Shown here: one piece after another, positions 22,853 through 29,221 of the stretch | How the letters are laid out: the number at the start of each line of letters is the position of its first letter | Position numbering within the stretch: position 1 is the stretch's first letter | From: JAWPNA01 sp045402695 | GTDB lineage: Bacteria > Acidobacteriota > Polarisedimenticolia > JACPZX01 > DASXTC01 | Length of the DNA: 29,221 bases | Reading direction: 5' to 3' | Assembly: GCA_045402695.1 (NCBI GenBank) | Contig: JAWPNA010000305.1 | Location: 1-29,221 of the forward strand | The notes under the pieces: generated by a model | The model's input: only the letters and a program-made list of their open reading frames with translations | The model's database searches: none | Told to the model about the DNA's origin: nothing | Made by a program: the position numbers and the translations under genes

Positions 22853-24523
22853 TTAGATCGTGATCGTCGTCCCGTCGAACTTCGTCAACGAGAACGACAT
22901 CGTCTCGTTGTAGGTGACCTTCTGCTCCTCGAGGATACTGATCGCGAGAGCTTCTCCAAGCTGCACTGACTCCGAGTAGTCGGTCCTCCAGTGGATCCCG
23001 GCCATGTTGCGCGCGTTGGCGACGTTGGCGGCCACCTTGTTCAGCTCGCCGCCGACCGTGATCTCCCCGGCGTCGGCTCCCCTGTAACGCTGCAGTGCGG
23101 TGCCTTCGCCGTTGGAAACGACCGGATCCGGGATCACCCACGACTCGTCGAACCATGCCTTCAAGATCGTCACGCACGCGCCGGCCACTGTCGCATGGCC
23201 CGCCCCGAAGGACGGGTGCGTCGGGGAGCCTTCAGGGTATGTCTGCGGAAGCAGGTAGGAGCCGTACTTTCTGTTGACCCTCTCCAGCACGCCCGAAACC
23301 AGCAAGTCGGAGTGGATCGGGTAGACCGCCGCTCCGGTGAGGTGGTTGTGGACACGCCCGCCGAACTCCTCGGGACGCAGTCTCCGATGCACGCACCATT
23401 TCTGGTACCAGATCCCCTTCAGCGCCCTGGTCGCCACCTCGGTCACGAGGCTGAGAATGTGGGGCCCGCCGAACGTGCCGAAGCCGATCTGGTTCCCGGA
23501 CGACTCGTACGGGTTTCCTGGATCGACCGGGGCGCCGAGCCCCAGAAGGATCAGGCAGGCGTTGAGGTACGCCTCGTACAGGGCGTCCACGTGGACATAG
23601 TGAGTCAAGTCCCGCTCGTTCCTGATGTAGCGCCGCACTGGATCGATGGGAAGCCCCCCCGGGGTCCCGCCGTTCTGGACCGCGAGCCAGCTCGAAAAGT
23701 CGGTCATGAAGTTCACGCCCGACAGCACGGTCTGCTGGCGCTGGTTGATGGTCAGGGATCCGTAGGGGATGTCCTTCAGCATGAACTGCGAGACGTAGGG
23801 TCCCACCAGATCGCCTGGCGTCATCCCGCGGAAGAGCGTGTCGGTCGTGACAACACCTCCCTGCTTGGGGCCTCTGAAGTCAGAAAGGTTGGAGAGGTCC
23901 TCGGCGGCCTCCTGCGCGAGCTTGTTATGGTGGTACTGATTGAAGCTGACATCCCGCAGCAGCGCCATCCAGTACAGCTCGGCCATCTCTCCGGCTTCCT
24001 CGGCGCTGTCGAAGCGAGGCGCGGGCCGCACGGCCAGATGGTGGCTGTCCGCCCCTTCCAGATCGAAGGCGAGGCCTGCCTGTGGGTTGGTCAGCTTGCG
24101 CCCTCCTGGACCCAGCGGGATCGCCTCGAAGTCGGCCGCATCACCGCTCGTGAGGGCGGCCAGCAGCGCGGCGTAGGCTGCGCCGTCGACCTCGCCCAGC
24201 CCGTTGTGCGCCAGCCCCTTGCTGAAGTTGCCGATGTAGGGGTAGTCCTCCTCGTCACCGTTGCTCGGATGGCTCGGAAGCGGCCGATCGTGGGCGAGTT
24301 GCGCCATATCCATGCGATGCTGCAGTGCCGCGTCCGCGCGCGCTTCATTGGTCTGGGGCCCGACCTCGGCCGCCTGGACCGTTCCACCCTCCAGCGCCGG
24401 CGCTCCCAGCGCCTTGAGGGCCGCGGTGGCGGCGGCACCGGCTCCGATGGCTCCAAGAAAAGACCTTCGATTGACCTGCGCGGGTTCCTTGGAAGCAGGG
24501 ATCCCTCGGCGATCGGCTTTCAA
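22853..24523 (-). CDS. Vanadium-dependent haloperoxidase homologue (bromoperoxidase-like), Tat-exported
   Basis: 556 residues from TTG 24523, with AGAGGAGA about five bases upstream. The N-terminus carries a twin-arginine signal (NRRSFLGAIGAGAAATAAL, residues 18-36), implying folded export, which suits a cofactor-loaded enzyme. Site residues follow the algal bromoperoxidase pattern: Trp372, Lys375 and Arg383 (KWCVHRRLRP, spacing 8), Gly442-His443, Arg505 and His511 (RNMAGIHWR). His436, seven before His443, matches the histidine found in bromoperoxidases where chloroperoxidases have Phe. The residue equivalent to the vanadate-binding serine is Ala441 (FGAGHAT), which may weaken binding or mark a subgroup. 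It would oxidise halides with peroxide in the periplasm. It has its own promoter and heads the minus-strand run into modBC. Confidence 0.88.
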   Translation of the reverse strand: MKADRRGIPASKEPAQVNRRSFLGAIGAGAAATAALKALGAPALEGGTVQAAEVGPQTNEARADAALQHRMDMAQLAHDRPLPSHPSNGDEEDYPYIGNFSKGLAHNGLGEVDGAAYAALLAALTSGDAADFEAIPLGPGGRKLTNPQAGLAFDLEGADSHHLAVRPAPRFDSAEEAGEMAELYWMALLRDVSFNQYHHNKLAQEAAEDLSNLSDFRGPKQGGVVTTDTLFRGMTPGDLVGPYVSQFMLKDIPYGSLTINQRQQTVLSGVNFMTDFSSWLAVQNGGTPGGLPIDPVRRYIRNERDLTHYVHVDALYEAYLNACLILLGLGAPVDPGNPYESSGNQIGFGTFGGPHILSLVTEVATRALKGIWYQKWCVHRRLRPEEFGGRVHNHLTGAAVYPIHSDLLVSGVLERVNRKYGSYLLPQTYPEGSPTHPSFGAGHATVAGACVTILKAWFDESWVIPDPVVSNGEGTALQRYRGADAGEITVGGELNKVAANVANARNMAGIHWRTDYSESVQLGEALAISILEEQKVTYNETMSFSLTKFDGTTITI

Positions 24524-24622
24524 GCGATTCTCCTCTCGTCAATGAGCCGGAACGGCCGGCCAGAATACAAAAGCGGTCGTGGCCAGGGGCAGCAGCCTTT
24601 TTCGGGTGACCGGGGGCATCCT

Positions 24623-24651
24623 TTTATACGCCGGTCTCCCAATGCCGTCAA
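24623..24651 (-). promoter_or_regulatory. Sigma-70-type promoter of the third haloperoxidase gene
   Basis: On the minus strand TTGACG (24651-24646), a 17-base spacer and TATAAA (24628-24623) form a near-consensus promoter. Transcription would start near 24616, giving a leader of about 93 bases before TTG 24523. It lies wholly between hemE and the haloperoxidase gene, so the latter has its own start of transcription. Confidence 0.65.
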
Positions 24652-24704
24652 GAGGATCGTGGGCCTTCTGTTCATTCCTGTTCGAGGAGCGGGAGGCGGG
24701 TCGA

Positions 24705-25751
24705 TCAGGTGGTTGAGGTGGCGCGGGTCTTCTGATGAACAGTCCTCACGAGAAAAGTCACATTCTCAACCGGGGTCTCGGTCAGGATGCCGTGTCCCAG
24801 GTTGAATATGTGCCCCGGGCGCCGGCCGGCCTCCACCAGCACCTCGTCGATCATCCTCTCGAGAATCGGCTGCGGGGCGTGAAGCGCGATCGGGTCCAGG
24901 TTCCCCTGCAGAGCGCGATCGGGGAACCGCTCGCGCACGAAGCTCAGGGGCATCCTCCAGTCCACGCTCAGGACATCGCCGCCGGCCTCCGCCATCAGGT
25001 CGAGCAGGCTGGTGGTCATCGTGCCGAAGTGGATCGCCGGCACGCCCAACCGCCTCAGCCCATCGAAGACACGCCGCGTCGGCTCGAGGGCGAAGCGCCG
25101 GTAGTCGGCCGGGCTCAAACACCCGGCCCAGCTATCGAAGATCTGGATCGCGGCCGCCCCGGCCCTGACCTGCAGATCCGCGTACGAGATGACGAGATCC
25201 GCCAGGCGCTCCAGGAGATCGGACCATGCCTCGGGATCGCGGTACATGAACAGCTTCGTCTGCCGGAACTCCCGCGTGGGCCCGCCTTCCACCAGGTAGC
25301 TTGCGATGGTGAACGGCGCACCGGCGAACCCGATGACCGGGACGCGGCCCTTCAGGGCCGCTCCAATGAGTCGGATGGTCTCGGCCACGAATTCCAGCTC
25401 GCGCAGATCGCCTGGAGGCTGCAGGGCCCGCACCGCCTCCCGGTCCCTCACCGAGCGCGCCAGCACGGGACCCCGTCCTTCGATGATGTCGAACTCCAGG
25501 CCGAGCACGCTGATCGGGATTAGCAGATCCGAGAAGAGGATCGCGGCGTCCAGGTCGAACCGTCTCAGCGGCTGCAGCGCCACCTCGCACGCCAGCTCGG
25601 GGGTCCTGCAGATCTCCAGGAGGGAATGCTCCTTCCGGACCTCGCGGTACTCGGGCAGGTAACGGCCCGCCTGGCGCATGATCCAGATCGGCGTGCAGTC
25701 CACCGGCTGGCGCATGCAGGCGCGCTCGAACCTCGATCTGCTGGTCTCCAG
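24705..25751 (-). CDS. hemE: Uroporphyrinogen decarboxylase
   Basis: Converts uroporphyrinogen III to coproporphyrinogen III by removing four acetate carboxyls in haem synthesis. Diagnostic motifs: IWIMRQAGRYLPEYR with the substrate-binding arginines, ILFSDLLIP with the catalytic aspartate, VIGFAGAPFT, LQGNLDP and IFNLGHGI with the conserved C-terminal histidine. Start choice: a TTG at 25781 is in frame, but it would lie about three bases from the predicted transcription start. CTG 25751 has GGGGGAGG six bases upstream and gives 348 residues beginning ETSRSRFERA, which lines up with the E. coli N-terminus. CTG is rare, so TTG 25781 (358 residues) remains possible. No other haem gene is in the window. 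Confidence 0.93.
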   Translation of the reverse strand: METSRSRFERACMRQPVDCTPIWIMRQAGRYLPEYREVRKEHSLLEICRTPELACEVALQPLRRFDLDAAILFSDLLIPISVLGLEFDIIEGRGPVLARSVRDREAVRALQPPGDLRELEFVAETIRLIGAALKGRVPVIGFAGAPFTIASYLVEGGPTREFRQTKLFMYRDPEAWSDLLERLADLVISYADLQVRAGAAAIQIFDSWAGCLSPADYRRFALEPTRRVFDGLRRLGVPAIHFGTMTTSLLDLMAEAGGDVLSVDWRMPLSFVRERFPDRALQGNLDPIALHAPQPILERMIDEVLVEAGRRPGHIFNLGHGILTETPVENVTFLVRTVHQKTRATSTT

Positions 25752-25790
25752 AGAGCACCTCCCCCAACCTGACGGCGGCAAGCCGGCGCC

Positions 25791-25819
25791 ATTATGTCAG
25801 GTCGGGAAAGGATCGCCAA
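25791..25819 (-). promoter_or_regulatory. Putative promoter of hemE
   Basis: On the minus strand TTGGCG (25819-25814), a 17-base spacer and CATAAT (25796-25791). The -10 box matches consensus at five of six positions and the -35 at four. The predicted start near 25784 gives a 33-base leader to CTG 25751. Confidence 0.5.
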
Positions 25820-25849
25820 CGGCCCTCCGGTCGGATGGATGTGGGCGGT

Positions 25850-26755
25850 TCAGGCTGGATTGAATGGAGACAGTTCGGCGGGCCCCCAGCGCAGCGGCAG
25901 GGCGGCCCGTGTCTCTATCACGTCGGCGATGTCGTACTCGACCAGGCGTTCCGCTCCGGGCAGCTTCGATATCCGGTCCTCCTCCCACACGATGCGGGCC
26001 GCTCCCGCGACCTGCAGCATGGAACCGTCCGTGAAGTCGACGAACAGCAGCCCCGCGCTAGGGTTCCTGACGAGATTGCCGAGTGTCTGGAACATCATAT
26101 TGCCGGAGTAGTCCGGCCAGACCAGACGGCTCTCGCTCACGTCCCGCACGAAACCCGGGTTGCCTCCTCGATGTGAAGCGTCGGCGCCTCCTTCGAAGTC
26201 GTGGCTGGCGATGAAGAATGTGTCGGCGCGGCCGATCCACTCCCTCTGTCCTGCGGTGAGGACCTCACCTCGTGATGATCCCGACACCTGGGCCGCATCG
26301 CCCGAGTTCTCCAGGACGCGGCGGGCCTGGATGTACTTGGGACAGTTGCCGTAGACTTGGCTGGCGTGCACGCGCCAGCCGTGCTGATCGACCGCCTCCA
26401 ACGTGCCGTTGATCCTCATCCGGCGCCTCGTCGCCAGATCGATCAAGAGCATCCCGACCTCCCCCCCCGCCTTCAGATTCGGATGAAGCGGGTCCGACGC
26501 CGAGGGCAAGGCTTCCACACGCACCGTGCGATCATCGAGGGCCCGCAGGAAGCCTGGCCGCCCGGCCACGGCCGAGGCCCAGACCCGGCCGTCGGCCGCG
26601 ACCGATCCAAGAATCACCATCGGCAGGCTCTCGAGAAACTCCTGCGCGGCCGGCGGGATCGACGCGTGGATCATCCCGCCCACGCGGCGGGCCATCTCGA
26701 AAACGCCCGCCCGCTCCTGCACAGCGACTTCCCCCGGATGGTACCGGCGCGTCAT
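25850..26755 (-). CDS. Pyridoxamine 5'-phosphate oxidase-like flavoprotein
   Basis: 301 residues with the split-barrel FMN-binding fold repeated in outline. The first half has FLESLPMVILGSVAADGRVWASAVAGRPGF, LKAGGEVGMLLIDLATRRRMRINGT and YGNCPKYIQAR. The second half has RADTFFIASHD, GFVRDVSESRLVWPDYSGNMMFQTLGNLVRNPSAGLLF and GAARIVWEED. The YGNCPKYIQ element is typical of the uncharacterised PNPOx-like group whose larger members are fused to a ferredoxin reductase; no such fusion is present here. It probably uses FMN or F420-like cofactor in a redox reaction. AAGGAGGAG lies five bases before ATG 26755. It follows the VOC gene by 35 bases and is likely controlled by the same operator at 27348-27384. 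Confidence 0.85.
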   Translation of the reverse strand: MTRRYHPGEVAVQERAGVFEMARRVGGMIHASIPPAAQEFLESLPMVILGSVAADGRVWASAVAGRPGFLRALDDRTVRVEALPSASDPLHPNLKAGGEVGMLLIDLATRRRMRINGTLEAVDQHGWRVHASQVYGNCPKYIQARRVLENSGDAAQVSGSSRGEVLTAGQREWIGRADTFFIASHDFEGGADASHRGGNPGFVRDVSESRLVWPDYSGNMMFQTLGNLVRNPSAGLLFVDFTDGSMLQVAGAARIVWEEDRISKLPGAERLVEYDIADVIETRAALPLRWGPAELSPFNPA

Positions 26756-26790
26756 CGTGCTCCTCCTTCCCGGTTTCGCCTGCCCTCAGA

Positions 26791-27258
26791 TCAGAAGAAC
26801 CCACACGATGGGGCGCCGGGCACTGGGAGGGCTCGGGCTGAGCCTCCCTGCGGGGTGAAAATCTCGAGACGCGTGCCGTCGGGATCCTCGAAGAACAATC
26901 CTGCCGAAGGCAGTCCTTCAGCCTGTGCGACGATTCCTTCATACTGGAAGCGCACGCCGAGCGTGCGCAGCCGCCCCTCGGCTCGCTGGAGATCCTCGAC
27001 CGTCCCTACCTGGAACGAGAGGTGATGCAGGCCCGGCCGCCGTTTCTCGAACCGCCCCGTGCTCTGCTGCCAGAGCGTCAGGATCAGGTCGTTTCCGTCA
27101 CCAAGGAAAGCGTAACGGCTCTCCTGGTGCCGCCCCTCGCCGAGTTTGCGGTACCCGAGCGTCTGTCCGTAGAACTCGACGGACCGGTCCAGATCGCTGA
27201 CGTTGATCCCCACGTGGCCGGGCCTCGGTGCGTGGCTCCGTGTGTCGTTGACCGACAT
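26791..27258 (-). CDS. VOC-family protein (glyoxalase/dioxygenase fold)
   Basis: 155 residues with the two beta-alpha-beta-beta-beta modules of the vicinal oxygen chelate fold. The metal triad is in place: His15 (GHVGINVSDLDRSVEFY), His78 (GLHHLSFQV) and Glu132 (EDPDGTRLEIF). Such proteins include glyoxalase I, extradiol dioxygenases and fosfomycin- or bleomycin-type resistance proteins; the sequence alone does not choose among them. AGGAGG lies seven bases before ATG 27258. It heads an operon with the PNPOx-like gene and is divergent from a CGNR regulator, an arrangement typical of a small detoxification or catabolic unit under local control. It carries a short C-terminal extension past the fold (about residues 137-155). 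Confidence 0.88.
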   Translation of the reverse strand: MSVNDTRSHAPRPGHVGINVSDLDRSVEFYGQTLGYRKLGEGRHQESRYAFLGDGNDLILTLWQQSTGRFEKRRPGLHHLSFQVGTVEDLQRAEGRLRTLGVRFQYEGIVAQAEGLPSAGLFFEDPDGTRLEIFTPQGGSARALPVPGAPSCGFF

Positions 27259-27347
27259 TTCCTGTCCTCCTTCGCTGGGTTAGACTCTGATGTTGTTCGC
27301 CACCTGGGCGCCGGTTTTGTTCTCCAGCGTCGCCATGTGACAAAATG

Positions 27348-27384
27348 TGACTAACCATTAAACTCATGCTTAGATGGTTAGTCA
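27348..27384. promoter_or_regulatory. Perfect 11-bp inverted repeat, candidate operator
   Basis: TGACTAACCAT (27348-27358) and its exact reverse complement ATGGTTAGTCA (27374-27384) are separated by 15 bases, so the half-sites lie 26 bases apart centre to centre. The arms overlap the -35 and -10 boxes of the VOC promoter. A direct repeat TGTGAC (27336-27341 and 27346-27351), one helical turn apart, adjoins it. The divergent CGNR protein is the natural candidate to bind here. Confidence 0.65.
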
Positions 27385-27385
27385 A
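27357..27385 (-). promoter_or_regulatory. Sigma-70-type promoter of the VOC-PNPOx operon
   Basis: On the minus strand TTGACT (27385-27380), a 17-base spacer and TTTAAT (27362-27357) each match consensus at five of six positions. The predicted start near 27350 lies inside the left arm of the inverted repeat, so a dimer bound there would block RNA polymerase. Confidence 0.65.
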
Positions 27386-27414
27386 GCCCGGAGGTTTCAG
27401 GAGGAGGTCCAAAG

Positions 27415-28038
27415 GTGAGCGGAAAGCACGTCCGGCAGAATTTCCTCTTCATCGGCAATAGATTATGCCTCGACTTCGTCAACACACAGCTTGTCGGACG
27501 AGCGGGAGCCGTCGACCTTCTGCGGCGCTTCGAGGACCTCGTCGCCTGGCTGGAGGAGTCCGGAACGCTGGATCCGGCAGCCGCGCGCGCCGCGAGACAG
27601 ATCCAGATCGCCGCGACACGGAAATCCGGTCTCCTGCGCGAGGCGCTCGAGCTGCGCGCCGCGCTGCGACTGATGCTGGATCGGATCGTGGCGGGCAGAC
27701 CGGCCCCCGCGCCGGTTCTCGACACCCTCAACCGGATTCTGCGGAGCCGTGCCACATACGATCGTCTGGTGCGTGCCGGCAATCGATTCGAGAGGCGCCC
27801 CGAGCCAATCCAAGGCGGCTCACTCCAGATCCTCGCCCCCGTGGCGGACTCCGCGGGCAAACTGCTTTGTGAGGACGACCTCTCTCTCGTGCGCCGGTGC
27901 GCAAACCCCCGCTGCATCCTCTACTTCTACGACACGACGAAGAACGGGGCCCGGCGCTGGTGCAGCATGCAGGTGTGCGGCAATCGGATGAAAGTGGCCT
28001 CCCATTCGATGAGAGGGCGCGCCCTGCGTGGGAATTGA
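27415..28038 (+). CDS. CGNR zinc-finger regulator (ABATE-like N-domain)
   Basis: 207 residues from GTG 27415 with GGAGG about seven bases upstream. The N-terminal FIGNRLCLDFVNTQ is the hallmark of the ABATE domain, thought to sense a ligand. The C-terminal zinc finger has Cys162, Cys167, Cys183 and Cys188 in RRCANPRC and RRWCSMQVCGNRMK, which contains the CGNR signature. Members are regarded as stress-induced transcription regulators, but few have been characterised. It is divergent from the VOC-PNPOx operon across a 156-bp control region with a perfect inverted repeat, so local control of that operon is the natural inference. Its stop codon overlaps the -35 box of the next gene's promoter. 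Confidence 0.9.
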   Translation: MSGKHVRQNFLFIGNRLCLDFVNTQLVGRAGAVDLLRRFEDLVAWLEESGTLDPAAARAARQIQIAATRKSGLLREALELRAALRLMLDRIVAGRPAPAPVLDTLNRILRSRATYDRLVRAGNRFERRPEPIQGGSLQILAPVADSAGKLLCEDDLSLVRRCANPRCILYFYDTTKNGARRWCSMQVCGNRMKVASHSMRGRALRGN

Positions 28039-28063
28039 CCCGGGCTCCGTCGGCGGCTATGCT
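28035..28063 (+). promoter_or_regulatory. Putative promoter of the M20 peptidase gene
   Basis: TTGACC (28035-28040), a 17-base spacer and TATGCT (28058-28063). The -35 overlaps the stop of the CGNR gene. The predicted start near 28070 gives a leader of about 38 bases to ATG 28108. The same -35 sequence and spacing occur at 4528-4556. Confidence 0.5.
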
Positions 28064-28107
28064 CCGCGCCGGAAGATACCCCCCAGACACTCACAGAGGA
28101 GATCGTC

Positions 28108-29221
28108 ATGGAGTTTCAGAGGCAGTCCCTTCTCGACTTTGCGGCGTCGCAGCGCGTCCGGTTCGAAGACACCCTGCGCGACATCGTTGAGATTCCGACC
28201 ATTTCGAGCGATCCGCAGCGAAAGGAGGACTGCGCCCGCGTCGCCGCCTACGCGGCCGACCTGATCCGCCGCATGGGGGGGCAGGCCATCGTCATCGAGA
28301 CCAAGGGCCATCCGATGGTGCACGGCATCTTTCATCGGGACGCTTCCTGGCCGACGGTGACCGTCTACAACCACCTCGACGTCCAGCCCGCCGAGATGAG
28401 CGACGGCTGGACCACAGAGCCGTTCCGCTTCACCAAGGACCAAGACCGCTACTTGGCTCGCGGCACGACGGATGACAAGGGGCCGGCCCTCACGGCGCTA
28501 TGGGGGGCGCGCTGCGCACTGGAGAGCGGGGCTCGAGTGAACATCCACTTCCTCTGGGAGTGCGAGGAGGAGATCGGCAGCCCGAGCTTCGAGACGACCA
28601 TCCGGGCCGAGAAGGAACGGCTCAGGACCGGCTCGGTGATCGTCTCGGACACCGTCTGGGTCTCGCGGGCGCGGCCGGCCTGCCCGGCGGGACTGAGAGG
28701 GCTTCAGGGTTTCCGGATGACGCTGGAAACCGGCGCGACCGATCAGCATTCGGGGGTCACGGGCGGCGCGGCGCGCAACCCGGTGACGGAGATCTGTCAG
28801 CTCATCTCCGAATGCGTGGATGCCAGGACAGGCAAGGTGAAGATTCCCGGCTTCTACAAGGACGTCGTCCCGCCCACCAAGAAGGAGCTCGAGGATCTGC
28901 GCCACTGCGGCTTCTCGACCGCCGGCTTCAAGAAGGACCACCTGTTCAAGTCGCTTCGCGTGACCGATCCAATCGAGATCATGAGACGGATCTGGTGCCT
29001 GCCCACGTTCGAGGTGCACGGCATCGCCGGTGGGTACCAGGGTCCGGGCGTCAAGACGATCATTCCACCTCGGGCCACGGCGATCATCTCGTGCCGGCTC
29101 GTGCCCGACATGGACGAGAAGAAAGTCGCCAAGCTGGTGAGGGACTTCGTGAGAAAGAAGAACCCCGACGTGAGGGTTGAGCCCGAGCACGGCCTGCCGG
29201 CTTACAAGGGCCGCACTACCG
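28108..29221 (+). CDS. M20-family dipeptidase/carboxypeptidase (3' partial)
   Basis: The frame starts at ATG 28108 (AGAGGAGA upstream) and runs off the window end after 371 codons; full-length relatives have about 450-480. The di-zinc motifs are present: His89 and Asp91 (YNHLDVQP), Asp122/Asp123 (RGTTDDKGP, bridging ligand), and catalytic Glu154 with ligand Glu155 (WECEEEIGSPS). The lid/dimerisation domain begins near residue 190 (GLRGLQGFRMTLE). The remaining C-terminal histidine ligand lies beyond the window. It should hydrolyse dipeptides or N-acyl amino acids in the cytoplasm, as no signal peptide is seen. It is preceded by its own promoter-like sequence and may be independent of the CGNR gene. 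Confidence 0.92.
   Translation, partial: MEFQRQSLLDFAASQRVRFEDTLRDIVEIPTISSDPQRKEDCARVAAYAADLIRRMGGQAIVIETKGHPMVHGIFHRDASWPTVTVYNHLDVQPAEMSDGWTTEPFRFTKDQDRYLARGTTDDKGPALTALWGARCALESGARVNIHFLWECEEEIGSPSFETTIRAEKERLRTGSVIVSDTVWVSRARPACPAGLRGLQGFRMTLETGATDQHSGVTGGAARNPVTEICQLISECVDARTGKVKIPGFYKDVVPPTKKELEDLRHCGFSTAGFKKDHLFKSLRVTDPIEIMRRIWCLPTFEVHGIAGGYQGPGVKTIIPPRATAIISCRLVPDMDEKKVAKLVRDFVRKKNPDVRVEPEHGLPAYKGRTT

Noticed and set aside
22991..24805. Plus-strand open frame of 604 codons
   Set aside because: Antisense to the third haloperoxidase gene, whose catalytic motifs leave no doubt about the coding strand.

Overview
This window is GC-rich, densely packed bacterial chromosome with very short intergenic gaps and many 4-bp start/stop overlaps (ATGA or GTGA). 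A predicted outer-membrane beta-barrel protein and Gram-negative-type regulators (an NtrC-like sigma-54 activator with its kinase) point to a diderm. The family mix (a glutamate-carboxypeptidase-like M28 enzyme, NtrC-type regulation, several vanadium haloperoxidase homologues) would fit an Acidobacteriota-like or similar environmental lineage, but no rRNA or other phylogenetic marker is present, so this is inference. I saw no tRNA, rRNA, CRISPR array, insertion sequence or prophage.

Left part (1-9120) reads as amino-acid and peptide use: a 5'-truncated M28 peptidase coupled to an acyl-CoA ligase; a convergent class III aminotransferase; a small AbrB-type antitoxin with a truncated RelE-like toxin; a 1-pyrroline-5-carboxylate dehydrogenase; and, divergent from it, a coupled set of APC permease, GNAT acetyltransferase and a degenerate metallo-beta-lactamase-fold protein.

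Central part (9155-24523) is entirely on the minus strand and is the most unusual. It carries three vanadium-dependent haloperoxidase homologues (9155-10708, 11080-12435, 22853-24523). Two have chloroperoxidase-like Phe/SGH active sites and the third a bromoperoxidase-like His with AGH in place of SGH. The second lies in an operon behind an outer-membrane beta-barrel protein. The third has a near-consensus promoter and is followed by a stem-loop, a lipoprotein-signal mini-ORF that may be a modA remnant, and modB-modC of a molybdate-type oxyanion ABC transporter. Next come a methyltransferase and a five-gene run: histidine kinase, ABC permease, ABC ATPase, sigma-54 response regulator, and a second degenerate metallo-beta-lactamase-fold protein. 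Co-location of an oxyanion importer with vanadate-dependent enzymes suggests, without proving, a vanadium supply and use module.

Right part (24705-29221) has hemE with its own promoter, a VOC protein and a PNPOx-like flavoprotein in one operon, and a divergent CGNR zinc-finger regulator. A perfect 11-bp inverted repeat lies across the VOC promoter. The window ends in a 3'-truncated M20 peptidase with its own promoter.

All assignments come from reading motifs. No similarity search, structure prediction or folding calculation was run.
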